From Gymnorhina tibicen (lineage: Eukaryota > Chordata > Aves > Passeriformes > Artamidae), in the NCBI GenBank assembly GCA_013399875.1, contig VXAZ01002362.1, positions 947,916 to 1,011,915 on the forward strand: a DNA stretch of 64,000 nucleotides, read 5' to 3'. The position numbers and the translations under genes were made by a program. Positions 45,701 through 60,700 of this stretch are shown here, piece by piece (the first letter of the stretch is position 1; the number at the start of each line of letters is the position of its first letter). The notes below the pieces were generated by a model, which saw nothing but the letters and a program-made list of their open reading frames with translations, searched no databases and was not told the origin of the DNA.

Positions 45701-48700
45701 TCCTTTGAATTTTTAAGTGTGTTAGGTTATCATTAACTTGTTCCTTCTACTCAGAAATTGGGAAGCAAAGTACCTGGGGTGGTCTGTAGCCTGAATGCTC
45801 TCAATGCTACACCTCAGTTCTTGGCCCCATGACGAATAGCAAGACAGCACGAGATCTCAGACTAGTGGTGTCTGGGGGAATTTTGGAATTAATGTAATGG
45901 TTTTCTTTTATATATTAACTTACTTCATCAAAGAGAGCAACGCAGTAGGGTTGTTTTGTGTTGTTTTGTTGGTTGTTTTTTTTTCTTGAGAGTTGAGTCA
46001 TACTTTATTCCCATTTTTCTGCCTGAAGAGGACAGCCTTTAATAAATCTGTAGGCGAAGTGATAAACATGTAATAAGGAGTCACAGGGATTTTTTTTCCC
46101 TCCCACTGCAAATGAATCAGCAATTAAATTATCATGAAAGAAAATCAGTCTGTTGTCTGGGTTTAGCAAATGTTTACATTTTAAGAGAACAGTTATATTA
46201 GTGGTGCCCAGAGTGCAAATTGTGTAGGGGGTCTCCTGTATAATGAAATGCATATCACAATCTCTCCCTAAATGACTCTCAATCTGAAATATTTTTATTT
46301 GATCAGAACAGCAGATTCCTGGTGGTTTACTAAAACAGACAATATCCTCAACTTAACTTTTCTGTTACTGGGAAGACACACTGAAAACCTCACTGTCAAG
46401 TGGAATTGCCACGTGTAATCCAGTTCTGGATTTTCTGGTTATATCATACAAATGATGAGACGTGGTAGTGTGGAAAAACTTGGCAGAAATATTCCTGTGT
46501 AAATACGAAGGCTCATTCATATTTTCAGTCTTGCTCTGGTCAGGAAGATTTATGTGACTTGACATTTTTGGGGACTTGTTTTCAAATGCTGTGGAAGGGA
46601 ATAGGTGGCTGTGCTGGAGGTCTGGTTCCAGGCTGGAGGAGCCTCTGTGTCTGCTTAAAACACCTTCTATTGGTGTTTATCTTGCAGATAATGAGGTGGG
46701 ACAGGCTGGTGAAATGAAGGGGGCAGGGACGTGTGTGACGTGTTTGACAGCTGCATTGTTTGAGCTCAGATGTGTGAAATGCTCAAAAAGCTTTGCCAAG
46801 GGGATCACGTCAGGCTGTGCCTGCAGGGTGTAGAGATCTACCTAGGCTGGCCTAAAGCTGGCAGTGGTGCAATCCCGCTGTGAAGCCTCTTGGAGAAATG
46901 TGCCCAATTCTCGGGGACTTCACCTTCCCCAGTTCTGTGCTGCCATCACCGTGCTCTTGTTTGTTCAAGCAGTGACTGGTCTGAGTAAATGCCCACAGCC
47001 TGTAGAGTAAATAACCTCCTTCATAAACCCAGGGAGACACTGAGCTTTTTTTTTTTTTTAAATTGATCCTCCTGAAAAGAGCAGATATAAAAAAGAAAAG
47101 TTTTTAAAGCAGGGGGAACAAGATAGAAGCACTTAGGAAGCAGGGAAAATGCTGCTGAGATTGTGATGAGATTGGTAACTCTGTTCTCTCCATTTTGTGT
47201 CACTGTAGATTAATTCAAAGTTCACCAGACTGTAGCTTGCTGTTGACTTTTGAAATACTCTGATATGCATTCAAGCTTAGCAACACTGCATTTCTGAGGA
47301 GATTCACTGGTGGTAGCAGCAGGATGCAGCCGAAACACTTTCCATAGGATTCCATTAATGGTGTTATCTGGTTGACTTCAACTCTGTGATTCATCCACTG
47401 CTGCCCTATTTAAATTATTCAAGGAATTGACAAAGCCCGGAGCATGGTTGATTTTCTTGGAAAAAATGCTAACCAATAGTGTTTTCCTGAAATTTCTTGA
47501 CGAATTGTTCTCCTCATCAAAACATCAAAGGCAGAAATGACTTAGAGTGAAAACTACTGATGGTAAAACTCCTTGTGCATTAAGTTGGGACTTCTGTGGA
47601 GAAGACTGTGCACAGAACTGAGAGTTCTGATGGCAGCCTCATTAAAAGGAGAGAACCAGCTACTATGGTGAGAAGGTATGTACAAAAAGCCAGGCTATAA
47701 TGATGGAGGTAGGGGACTGTCCCTGGAATGAAATGATGCTTTTGGCAAATGAAAAGAAGCTGTTGGCAAAAAATTCAAGCTCCCTTTTGTCAACATGGAC
47801 ATCCATGTTTAAGTGCATTCCCGTGATACTTGATGTGAGTGAGCACTGTTCCATTGCAGTCCAATGTAAATAATGTTTAACTGAGCATAAATTTAAACTA
47901 GACTTAAGTTAACCTGGGGTCAGAATGACTAAGTGTATAGAAGAGCATTACTTGTCACATGAAGTGGGCTTACCAAAACTGCCAGTCAGGTGTGATTCTC
48001 CTTTACTGGGTGAAATGGAGTGTCATGAGGTGGAGATTTGGACCTCAGAAAGCAACTGCCTGCTTTTGTATCCAGGAAAGAAGATGAAGGAGGCAATAAC
48101 AAAGCAAGGAAGTAGTTAACACATTGTGAGAGCTGTGAAAAGGGAGAAAAAGTGGGAAGTGGAAGTGGAAAAAAAATGGGGAAGGAGAAACTGTGTGTTG
48201 GCCTTTTTTCCCTTGTAATTGTGCATGAAGATGTTTGCTGTGTAAACATACTGCGGGGGAAATTACTTGTTACTGCATATGGCTATTTATCTCTGCAGGT
48301 TTTTTTAAGCCATTTAAAGGACCCTTGTTTTCTCTTCCCTTTTTTCTTGTTCTCATCTTGTGGCTGCCTCATCCCTGGAAGTGTCCAAGGCCAGGTTGGA
48401 CAGGGCTTGGAGCAATCTCATCTAATGGAAGGTGTCCCTGCACAAGCCAGGAGGTTGTAATGAGATGATCTTTAAGGTCCCTTCCAGCCAAACCATTCTG
48501 TGATTTTTGACTGTATTATAGAAGAGAGTCTTCCCATTTAGTCAAACATCTAAATGTCTTCAGATTTTAATTATTTTAATTTAGTGATGGCTTTTCATTT
48601 TCTGAGATCCTTAATGTAGGATGTCATATAGTGTTTAGCATGAAAAAGGAAAATAAAGAGTAGGAATAGGCACTACTGAGATTACAGATTATAGTGGACA

Positions 48701-51700
48701 GATGTTTGTCATTCTGCTTCAATTAAAAATAACATTACTTTCAAACTTTAATAATATATTGCAAACTTCCACTTGATCTTAACAGAGTATTTATAATGTG
48801 GTTAGATGTTGGTAACATGCAATGCTTTGGCTGAATATTTTTGATCCTGCACTTGCTGATTTACTGCAATAATTATAAAGCTTCTGTAACAGATATGATG
48901 CAGCAAGGCTCAGTTCTGCATGGTGATATCTGCATTTGTCAGCAACACCAAGTTTTTATGGATTTGGCCTTAAATTGGTACTGGATTGTTTGCCTGTGAA
49001 TGTTTAGTCAATAGAGAACAAATTGTGGATGTCAAATAACCTTCAGCTGTACAATCAGCCAGAAATGGCTGGATGAATGCAGCAGTGTCTGAAAGCTGCA
49101 CTGCCCGAAATGGGGAACTGCCCGAGCTCCTTCTGCAGAACAGCTTAGTGCTGGCAGTACTGGGGAGCAGGTCCTGTGCCAGGGCACAGCTGTGGGGCAG
49201 AACCCCCTGGTTTTCCCCTTTCTGGGGTTGAGTTCTCCTCGCTGCACGCAGTGAAATGCTCTGAAAGAGGAGGTGTGACAGTCGGAGGTGTTTGGTGCCA
49301 TTCTGAAAATGAAGGTGGCAAGTGAGAAGTCAGGGGTTATTCTCTCCTCAAGTAAAACAAGTAAAAGTGTGTGACCAATGAGCTTGAGCCATTTGGCCCA
49401 GTAAATAAAATGCTTGATGCTTGTAAATGCAAGTTTGAGAAAAACAAGTAACTACTTTCTTCCTGTTTTTTTCTTTTCCTTCAGTTTGATCTGCTGCTGC
49501 TGAATATCTGTGTGTAAGGGCAAATGTTGTTCCTTGAAAATAAAGCAACCCCTATTTCATAAGTCAGGAATTGCTTCTGTTTAAAATGCTTATTCAGAGA
49601 ACCATAATCTGTTCCTTTGCTTCTGAGTGCCTCATGCAAACAGCTGGATTGGAGTGTATTGTAAGGGGGGGAGGGGTTGGTTGTTCTTTTTTCATCAAAT
49701 CCTGTTTGAATAAAATAAAGAAAAGCGTTTTGCAGTCTCTATGCACGGTCTGGTGACAGACTTAGATTAAAAGTTTATGTAGTAGCATAATTGTGGCTCC
49801 AATATGTCACGATAGATGAAAATTAGCGTTCATAGAAAATAGTAGAAAGTCATAGTAGAAACTCATACTCACAGAAATAAGTATTTTTCCATACTTCTGT
49901 CTAAAGTGATCATGACAGGAAAAGAAAGGTAGAAAATGACAGAAATTTTTTTTTTGTTGGTCTCCAAAAAATTGATTGTACGTGTAGGTTTTTTTTCTGC
50001 TCTGTTTTCATATTTCAGCTATGTTGGACTGAACTCTTGATGTCATGTTTGACACTTTAAATATCAAGCAGAAAGCTCTGTGGCATTAATTTTATAAATA
50101 GACCTGGTACGCAAAAATAGTCTTATTGATAATCAGCTTTGTCTGTCTTAGTTCTGGAGTGATCGCTACATGTTTGTGTAACTGGAAACTCATACATAAA
50201 ATTTAATCCTTTTTGGAGCTGATCTGTGGAACAGCATATAAATAACTAGTCAATAAGAAATGTGTGTTTGTTCCTCTGTTTTCCTAGAATTGGAATTTTG
50301 CTGTGCAGTGGGTTTAGAGAAAGCTGTATCTTTTTTACTGAAGTTTTTTTTTTGTGTATTGCAGCAGTTTCATGGTTCTCCTGTAAATTGATGGGTCCAC
50401 TCTGAAACGGATTTTGCTGTCCTTCTTTTGAGTTCTTCTACCTGGTTAAGGCACATGATGAGATTCACTGTGCTTTGCTGTAAATGGCAGTGCTCCACAG
50501 GAGATGGGGATCCCTGTGTCTGACCTGGAGTGCCTCTGCAAAATCTGTGTTGTTAGCTAAAAATAAAGCTAGTGATTTAATTGGCATATCCAGCTCTGTC
50601 ATCTGTAGTCTATTTGGCCTAATAATCTGTGAAAAAATGCTGTTTTAAATTGTCGGCCAAAAGGATTTCTTGTTTGGTCTTTTTTTAGCTTGGCATATCA
50701 ATTTTAATTTAAAGTTTTCTCAGTGCTATTTCAGGAGTTAAAAAATTGGGTCTTTAGGGTTTTTGTTTGTTTCTTGATGACTTAGGGCCCTAAATAGGGA
50801 ATTAGGTCTTCACACTACTGCTCCGAGGAGATACAGAGCGTTCCGTGCCTGTGCCGACGCCGCGTGCGACAGCGGATCCCGTTTCAGTCGGGCACAGCCC
50901 CGCAGCACAGCCCATCTCTGGGCTTTGTTTACTCTATCCCTCATCCGCGTTAAACATTGATAGCTGGGAGTGGGAGCATGGGAACAGCGCCTGGCAACTC
51001 AGGGAATACTGACACTGCAAAATGGACGGCTTGCTTTTGGGGCTGGCTTTAAGTTGATAGCCTGTGATGACAAATAAATTTTCTTTTTCAGCTCTGGGGT
51101 GAGTTGGACCTGAATTCAGAGTGAAAATAAAGTGATAAATGACAAAGGCCTAATTGGAAATCTATGAATGAGTCAATTTCCTGCCATTGACTTCAGTGCA
51201 TTTCCAGGTGGACTTCAGTCTGTGCCATGTAGCCCGAGGGTACCTGTGCCTGGCAGTCTGGGCTTGGGATCACACTTGCATTTTGGGAAGTGTCTGTATG
51301 GCTTTTGTACAAATTATACCTCTGAAGAAGAAAATAATTTCTTTGTAAACTTAATCACGTAGCAGAAAGGTGGCAGTTGTTAGGGTGTCTCAGAAAATAA
51401 ACTTTCTTTTGCTTTTACTTCTTATGCAGGTGCATTTGAGGAGGTTGATGTTAACCTATATAGCCTGTTGTCCTCAAGTTTGTGCCTTGTCCCGCTGCAG
51501 TGGGGATGTGCTGAGGTGTGTCCTGAGCTGTATATGTAGCACAGGTGGTAAAACCACTTTAAAGTTAGTATAGAATCGAAAGAACAATGTTAATGCACAG
51601 TTGCAGTGATGGATGGCCTGCAGTTGAGATCTTAAACTGCTTATTTTTTTGAATGCCTGCAGCTGGCCCTGACAGCTGGTGGGGGTTGGTTATTTAGTTA

Positions 51701-54700
51701 TTTATTTATTACTTTTTAGACATAACTGACAGGCTACAGAGAGGGGGGAATACTATAAAAATGTAAATATTTAAATTTCATTTCCTTCTTGGTGACTCTG
51801 CCCTCCCTCTTTGTGTTTGGGCGGGAGGATTTTAAAAGGATGAGTCTCTTGTCTCCCCAGCTTAAAGTACTTGAACATTCTGCTCTTGTGGTGTCTTCTT
51901 GCCCTTCCATCCTCAGCAGAAGCAACTCACACCTTCAGAAGAAACACAGCTTGGTTGCTCTGCACTTTCTGATGGGAACAGCAGCACAGCTGCTGCTGTC
52001 TCTCTGCTGAAGGAAGATGGAAAGGGAATCAAGTGAACAAGGAGTGCTCGAGTCATCTTTGGGGGCAGGAGAGTTGACTGATGTCTACAGTTGATTTAAC
52101 TTTCAGGATTACTAACTGTAGAATGAAACAGTTTGTGTGGTCTTCAAAAGAGTGTGTGCAAGGTGAGTGATGTCCAGATTCCTTCTTGTTCAGTTGGAAT
52201 GTGTGCATGTGGCTCCAAGGAGGTAATTGTGGATGCAGAGCTGCCTGACTGGACCTGGACAGTGCAGCCACCTGGCCCTGGCCCTGGCACACAGCTCCCT
52301 TAGGCTCTAGTGCCTCCAGGAGTTTCCCTTCAGGAGCTGAAGCTGAGCTCAAACCCAGCTCCTAAGGGCCAGCCTGGCTGTTCATGGGGTGTGGAGCAGG
52401 AGGTGCCACGGTGGCTGTGGGCTCTGCATTGTCTTGCACAGGACTGGGGGGAGTGGAAGCACAGGCAAACTCTTTCCCTTTGCAAGACTTCAGCAAGAGA
52501 TCAAAGGCAACCCTTTAACCTTGGGAAGCATTTTTTCTACCCAGGCCTGGTTCCACGTGTGCTGTTTCATCCCTGGTTTTGATCCAGACACTCTCTGAAC
52601 TCACTTGAAGCTTTGCTCTCAGTGTGTCTTTGCTGCGGGTTCTTTTCATTTGCTGGAGAACACTCCTGTGCAGTTGGCTTTGAACTATCCACATAGGGGT
52701 TGCTGGCCAGAAAAACCTATGTGTTTGTATTTAGGGTGATAAAAAAAACAAAATTAGGATTTTTTGTAAAAAAGCAACATTAAAATTTTGTCAGTCCTAT
52801 ATCTGCATATATCTTTTATTCAGTAAGAGCTGAACAGATTAAGTGCTGTATTTTGTAACACCATAAGCTCTTATAACCAGCAATCAGTAAAACATACCTG
52901 TACTCTTAAAAGGTCCTTTTGTTTGTGTCTGCTCTTACTCTACGTCATCTGGTACCAAAAATAACTCTCCCCATCTCAGTGGCATTGCCCATGCAGCGTT
53001 TTACCACTGCAAGCTGTAGAGCTGATTCCAGCTGTTTGTGAGTCTAAATGTTCGGTGCTGTAGTTGTGTAGCCTTTGTATTGTGTTTTCACTACTTGAGT
53101 GTGGTGGGAAGTGTTGGATGGGATACACAAACACCTCTGATGGATCAATATTTTGTGTATCTAGTCTGTGCTATATAGAGGCTTTAACTGAAGTGATTCA
53201 GCTTTGCATGGCAGAGCTGGAACATGTCCACGAAATGCTTTTGCAGAACACGTAGAGACTCATGTAGAGGATAATTTTTTCCCCCAGTGCATTGCAGCAG
53301 GGAGATGGGTTTTGTTCTGGCTCATCTGCCTTTTATTTCTGTTTCATAGATACAGCAGATCTTTGAGGTGCAAAGAAGCTGATACTGCACATGCAGATAG
53401 CTTGGTGGTTGAATGGGGTCTTTATAGCATCATACAATCGTATCATATGGGTTTTTTTCTGTAATAAGCATGTTATAACAATCTTTGTAGACTTCATACT
53501 CTTCCTTCTTTCGTTGTGCCACCAGATGAAGGGCCGATATGGTAAATTCTGGAAAACAGTGTGATGTATGTGTGCCCTTGGGGATTTTTACCTGCTGGAA
53601 ATAAGGAGAGTTTGATCTTAAAATCAGTTAATTCTCTGTAGATTGCGGTCATCCTCTAGCAAACTTGTCTAGATGTAATCTGGTTCATCTTTTGGTTAAC
53701 ATGCAGAACTGAAGACTGGATTGATAATGGCACCTAATTTTTAGCTTACAGGGTTTCCTGTGCTTTGCCCTTTCATAGCTGTTGGCTGAGCTGCTGTCAC
53801 TTTTTTTTTGACCTCAGCCTTTGAGCACTTGGTGCTTTATTGCTCAGCCCTCACTCCTTGTGCCTCGTGACTAAATTCCCAGGGGAAAAAACCATCACCA
53901 GAATTATTTCTATTTCTTCCTTTGTTGTATATACTGAATTGTGGTTTTCTTTGGAAGATTGTTTTCTGCAGAATTCCCTGTCACATTCCCTCTGGTTCCC
54001 CAGAGATGTTTAATTAGAATTTGGTGCTACAGTCTAAGAAAACTTACCTTCCTTTGTTCCTTAAAGGACTGGCTAGTTTTTATGGTGATCATGAGGCAGC
54101 AGCAGAACTAATGAGTAAAGGTATTTTAAAAAGAGTAAGCCCCAAACCTTAGCCTTGCAGAATGGGATGTCTGGATAACTGTTAGTGACGTACCTTATCT
54201 TCTGCTTTATTTTTAGATGCTCTTCTACAACGGGTTGCAGAATTGGAAAAGGTCAATGCAGAATTTCTGCGCACAAAGCAGCAACTTGAGCAAGAATTTA
54301 ATCAAAAGAGAGCAAAATTTAAGGAGTTATATCTGGCTAAGGAAGGTAAGTCCTCACTTCTCTGAATTACTCTAAAGTTTATTGAACTTCATCTTCAAAT
54401 AATCCCTGTATGAAGCATAGTCTTTTAAACAGTTATAACAAGAATGTAAAAGATTCAATAGGTGGCTATTGAGCTTCCTAGAATGAACTTTTAGAATTAA
54501 ATTTAAAGATTTGCCTCATGGATAGGAGCCAGAGCAACTTGATGTCCATGCAGAAACACCACTAGTGAGTTTTAATACTAATTTCCTGAATTTAGGGTGC
54601 ACTCTGAGCAGGAGCTGATCTGGTAAATGGAAAGACATAGCCTGGATGCTGTGCTGTTCATACTCTGTGGCCTTTTTTTAATGTAGCATTTATTTGTCTT

Positions 54701-57700
54701 AAATTTCCATCAGAGGTAGGCTGTAAGCAGGCAAACGTTATAAAATTTTTAATACCAGCCAAGGGCATCTATTTCAATAACACAATTTATAGGAAAATTT
54801 GAACCATATGAGCTCAAATATCTGCTGAAGGACTGGAGAGTAGCTGTTCTGAGAGCCAGATTGATTTATTTCTAATTCTGATGATTTTCCTGTCTTTAAC
54901 ATATGAAAGCAGAGCCAAAACATAATGCATTAAGACTGCAGCTGCTGTATAAGCTTATGAGAGCAGAAATACAACAGGCGTAATGAAGATCAGATCATAC
55001 AGCAAACCTATTTACTTGTGTTTCTAAGGCTGGATGAAAGGAAATTTTAGATACAAGACACTACTGATGAGATCAGCAATAATTCTCCCATTTTGGTACA
55101 GTCAAAAAATAGAAAATAAATTGTGATAGGGGAAGAAAAAACACCCCAACTTTTACATGTACTGAAGTGAAAGGACACCAGAGGAGAATATACAAGCAAT
55201 TACTTTTCTTTTGTTTACCCCCCCAAAACATTTTTTTCCTCCCTGTCTCCAAGACCCTTTCCTAAATGTGCACTGGGGCTGTTGGAACCCATCTTTAGTA
55301 CTGTCATTTGAAAACTAAGAATATTAATGCTACAGAGTCTTGGTGTTTTTTACACAAGGATTAATGTCCTTTTAAGTACTTGATCAGCTCTGGGTTCCAT
55401 ATTCTCTGCCAGGGATGAGAGCACCAGGATTGATTCGGCTTTTTGGCCCTGAGGGAAATACATGGAGATAGCTTGGTTTGGGTTGTGTACTGGCCAGATG
55501 TTTCTGCTAAAAGTGATTGCCATTGAAACAGGCTATGTGGGCATAAAGCACATATTCTGTGTTAGTGCTTTTGGAATTAATTATACATGTCTTCCAGATC
55601 TGTTTGTTTCAGATTAGCTGAGAACTCAGGAGGATAATATGAAATTAGTTTAATTTCTGTTTATAGTTGCAACAATTAGAGAAGTAGTGGGAGTTCCATT
55701 GAATGTATCCCTTTTCTCAGTTTTACCAAAGTCTTTGGTAAAGAGCAAATTAGGCTGCATAGTTTTCTTATGTGGGCTCTCCAAAGTGGTCACAAAGTGT
55801 TTCTGTTCAAGAAGTATGAAGTGTTCCATCCAAAGTGAGAACCAAGTTGGTGCCAGAAATGGGAGAAAAACTGTTTTCCAGTCTGTTCTTGCCTTTTCCA
55901 GATTCATTATCAGAATGAGTTAAATAATAAGAACTGATTAAAAGCACAGTTCACTTCCATCAGATGTATTGATCCTAGTTATACCTAGTGTGTGCTTTGT
56001 GTCTGCATCCATGAGAAGATACTTCTTTAATAAAAGGCAAGGGCAAGCAAAGTCAAGAAATAGCATTCCCTGAAGATACCTGCCAACATTTGTTTAGTCC
56101 TCACAGGTAGATGTTTTAATACCAGTGCTTCCTTCACTCCCTTCTGTTCTTTGCCATAGCAACTAGGGCTACACTTCAGATTGAACTCAGTAATCAAGCA
56201 AAATGTATATAATCCTCCTTTCAGAGGACCTGAAAAGACAGAATGCAGTGCTGCAGGCAGCCCAGGATGACCTGGGCCAGCTGCGGACCCAGCTGATGGA
56301 AGCTCACGCTGAAATGGAGAACATCAAGGCCATAGCCACAGTGTCAGAGACCACCAAGCAAGAGGCCATCGATGAGGTCAAGAGGCAGTGGCAAGAAGAA
56401 GTGGCTTCACTCCAGGCCATCATGAAAGGTAACAACCAGGCAAGCTGAGATCAGCCACCCTGATGTCTTTAGGGATTTGTGCCTGCTCTTCCACAGAATA
56501 CGGATAATTGTTACGGCTTGGGAAAGCTGCAGAAGGGCTGGATGAAGTCTAGTTCCCAAGGCTGTGAAAAGGAGCTTGGTGGGTTTTTATTGTCAACTTG
56601 AGGACAGAATTTAGAATTCACGGCCATGGGAACCTCATGTATATGCAAAGCATTTTTGAGGGACTGCGAATGTGATGCCTCATCCTTCCACAAAGATAAG
56701 TATGATGCCTGTAATTTGACAAGTCTGAAAACAGCTTTAAGCTGCCAGCATGATTCTCTTTTTTCCTTCTGTGTGAGCACAGTTCTGCTCTCACAGTCAG
56801 GTGTCCCTCCAGTACTCACATGGGCCTTCCCCCATGTAGTGGGTAGTCACCCCCCAGGTAGTGACTGCACATGCTGCTCTGTCAGTCCTGGGTGGTTTTT
56901 TTCTTATAGTTCTGATCTATTCCTTGTTATATTTGCATGTTGCACAGCTGTTGACATTTCTGAGACAAAGTGAATGAACAAAAGGATATGAATTGGGAAC
57001 AGACTATGCCACAAATGTCTGTTTTCTTAAAGGTCCACAAACAGGATCACTCTATCCTGAGTCTACAGCCTGTTGGCTCTGGGCAGTTTTTCCATCACCT
57101 CATTATGCTTTCTGCCCAGAACAGACAAACCTTCATGTATATTGAGTACACAAATGTCTGTTTATCTATGATCTACACAGATACATGAACCTAGATTAAG
57201 GCTCAGCTGTGCCAGCTGCTGTCCCTGTGTAAACACAGATAGCTCCTGACCTGAGAGGGGTAGTGTTAATCCTGGGGAAATGGAAGCTATGTGAGAAGTT
57301 TGAATTTCTTTGCGTTTTGGAGTACCTTTTTAAGGTTTTGGTCATTTGTTTGGATGATGTGCTTGGAGGTACAAAATGTGCTGCTAAATAGGATGTTAGT
57401 CATGTACGTTACCTTGAAATTAGGAGTTGCACAGTTTTTGGGGCTTGTTTCTTTGTGTTCTGGTGAGGGTACTACTTGAAATTAAGTTCCTTTGGATTTT
57501 TTACTTAAGTATTTGGGTTTTGGGGCAGGAATCCCAGGGAAGGGAGAGTTCACTGTTCTCCTAGTTTTGATTGATTATAGTAAATCACTGAGTGGTTAGA
57601 GATGAGTTCCTAAAGCTCTGTTCTTTAAATTACATTGAAAATAAGTTTGAAAATGCTGTTTTCTAGAGACTGTTCGTGACTATGAGCTGCAGTATCACCA

Positions 57701-60700
57701 CAGGATGGAGCAAGAGCGAGCTCAGTGGAACCAGTACCGAGAAACCATGGAGCGGGAAATTGCGGAGTTAAGGAGGCGACTGTCTGAAGGCCAGGAGGAA
57801 GAAAACCTAGAAAATGAAATGAAAAAGGTACGTTGGAATGGAGTTCCTCAGTTTCTGTTTGAAGATAGGCCCGTGGGGTCACGCATGGGTTCATTCCTAT
57901 GCCTGCTGTAATTTCTCAGCAATTCACCCAGCCTCCTCCTGCCAGCTGCCAGCCTTTGTTCGTGGAAGTCATCATGACCTAATCCATTTGAAGCCTTAAA
58001 GGTTTTGTTCCTAATTATGTGGATTCAGTGAGAGAATTGCACCTGAGAAGATGGTAAAGTTTTGCCTTCAGCTTGTAAAAGCAGGCAGCCTTGTAAAGTC
58101 ACTAGTCATAATGTCTAATGAGCTCAAGTAAAACCACCTTTAGATTTTTCTGGATTGACTGCACTTTTATAAAGTTTCCTTTACCCTTCTGTACCTTTAT
58201 TTCTTTTGCCAGGTCTTAAAAACTCAAAGTGCCCATTAAAAACCTCAGAATATCTAAGATGTCTTTCCTCTTTCTCTAGAGTAAGCCTCAGTACTGCTGC
58301 CTCCCTAGGAAGTACAGAACCTTGCTGTCACATAATAACAGGCTCTAGATGATGAAAAATAATTGCTCTGGAGTATGGACAGATATTGTTGTAGTTGTTC
58401 AAAGATCTGTGACTAAGAAAAGTTCATAGAAGTAGACTGAGGTGCCTTGTCTTGAGTAGCATTTTCCTTTTGTTTTTTGTTGAGGTTGAAGGTTTGATGT
58501 GTTTCCTTTCAGACAAGCAAAGGAAATTGAACCTGTCATAATAGATCAGTGCTTTGTAATCTTTGTTTATCTTATTACAATAACTTGCATTTTCATGAAT
58601 TTCTTGTCTCAGCAGGCTTACCTTGGTCTTCAAGGTGTTCTAAGACAGTTTTAAAGTAGTGACTGAACCTATATTCAATAAAGGAGTAGGCTAACATCTG
58701 ATAATCTGCCACATCGCTGCATGTTCTTGTTCCTGCTTGCTGTCAGCAGAAGAAATGCAGTATGGAATATCACAAACATTCCACATGAGAAACATTTTAG
58801 CTATTTTTACTATGTTGTAGCAAGCAATCAGTATTAGTGTTGCACAATGGAATTCTTTTTCTGAGACTTAGAAAGGTTCATGATTGTTGCCAGTTGTCAT
58901 TGCTGTCAGTGTTACATGGGACTGCTCTTCAGGTAGGCCTGATTTCAAAGGTAAGAGTCAGGGCAAAGCCTGTTCTAATCCCACTGAGATTGTAAGACAT
59001 ACACTGTTTTTAAGAAAAGGTTTTGGTCTTATTAAGGAAAAAAGACTGGTTGAAGCTGAATGGAGGTTCAAAACTGGATCAGTGTGGTGAGTCTTGTAGA
59101 AACAACCCAGAAGATGCAGAGTTCATAGTGTAAAAGTCCTGGCATTGCACTCCCAACTAACTGCCAATAAGCACTTCCAGAAAACAATCTCTCTCAACCA
59201 ATTCCAGTTTTTAATCTGAATTTACTGATCATGTGCATTGAAATTGCAAGTTGCTGACATGGCAGCACAGCTCACCTAAACTCAGTGCCTTTAGTAGAGC
59301 AGTTTAGCATAGCAGATAAATAGCATTTTCAACTACAGTCCTTTAAAACGGAGTTCAATATCGCTGGTGATCCTAAAGGAAAAGGTGATCAATTTATTAA
59401 TCTCTGGTTAACAGGAGCTTGGAAAGCTTTCTAGGCCTGTAAAGCAGAGGAACATGTACCTTATGTAATAGGAGGGGGAGGGGGAAATCTGGTTTTCAGA
59501 GTGCAGCTTGAAATAATTGCTTAAACTGCTTTGCATGATGTTTAAATCTTCTTTGTTATTATTAAACCTGTGAGGTTTTTCCTCAAGGAGGCTAAGAGTT
59601 AGATCAAAATTAGGAAAAGGACATTCAATTTTACCTAAAAACAAACAAGCAAATCCCAAGCCCATAAAACGGTGTGCCTGGCCAGCAAAATAATGAATAT
59701 TCATGTGTCAGCAATCAGTATGAAAAGAGGAATTTTCTTGATCACTTGGGATGTGTTATTTGAAGACTTGTGATCAATTCCTCATGCAAAATGGCATTTG
59801 CAGCCAGCAATGCTTATACTTCATCTTTATATGCTCTTTTGTCAGAAAGAGCATGTCTGGTGGAACACATGCTCTTGTCTGGAAGCAGCTGTTCTGCTTT
59901 TCCATGTAAATATATTTCAGGTTGCAAATTGCTAATTTCTGTAGAAAATTTGTGTGTTCTGTGATTTTTTTTATCATAAAGCAACGATTTCTAAGAAATC
60001 ATTTTCTAAGAAAACCTTGTAACTTTGTCTTCTTAATCTCCCTTCCCAAAAGTTGGATACTTAACCTAATGATTAACATGCTCACCTAGTGATTAATCTT
60101 TCAGAAAACTTGCTGGTAATTTATAAAAATCTATTTTCCTGTTGGGTTGTAATACCAAGTAGGTCTGGGGTTTTTTGTTTTCACAGAAGCTCAAAGCAAT
60201 CTACCACAGGAGCATGTACTTCCCTGCAAGTTCTCTGCTGGGTGGTGACTGGGCTGACTCTGGACAACGACTGGGTGGGGATGAGTTGTGCCCAAACTTT
60301 GGCCACTGGCAAAATTTCACTTGGCTTTTTCTTAGTCAGACCTCATTTTCTGTTCAAGAAAGGATCTGTTTTGCTGTTGGAGCTGTGATGAATATAAATA
60401 CTCTTCTTAGCACAGTTGTGTCAAACTTTGAGTAGCAGAAGTCTGCAGAGCAGGTATTTGTGTGCAGAGAGAGCAGGAAAGGACAAGCCTCCTGTTAGGA
60501 AGTGTGCTTATTAGTCAGGAGAGGGGAAATTGGAAGGGGAGAGTAATCAAATTTCTGTGACAGAGTTGGCCATAAAATCTGATATACAGTAAGCTATTTT
60601 TGTTGGTAATGGTGAAGAACAGTGGGATAAATTTAGAGGACTTTTAAATGGTTTAGTCCTGCTTTAAAGAGAAATCTTCAAATTGTGTCTATGTGTTTTC

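Larger units (their letters stand above)
36329..54216 (+). other. RABEP1: RABEP1 intron 1 (about 17.9 kb)
   Basis: Begins inside the CpG island. Contains a (GTT)n tract at 37736-37754, A-runs near 40594-40608 and 42260-42274, a T-run at 47047-47059, a CR1 tail at 48.4 kb and a CpG-rich patch at 50.8 kb. The longest frame is 209 codons on the minus strand (40930-41559), overlapped by a 179-codon plus-strand frame. Neither shows a recognisable domain or splice context. I see no nested gene. Confidence 0.85.
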
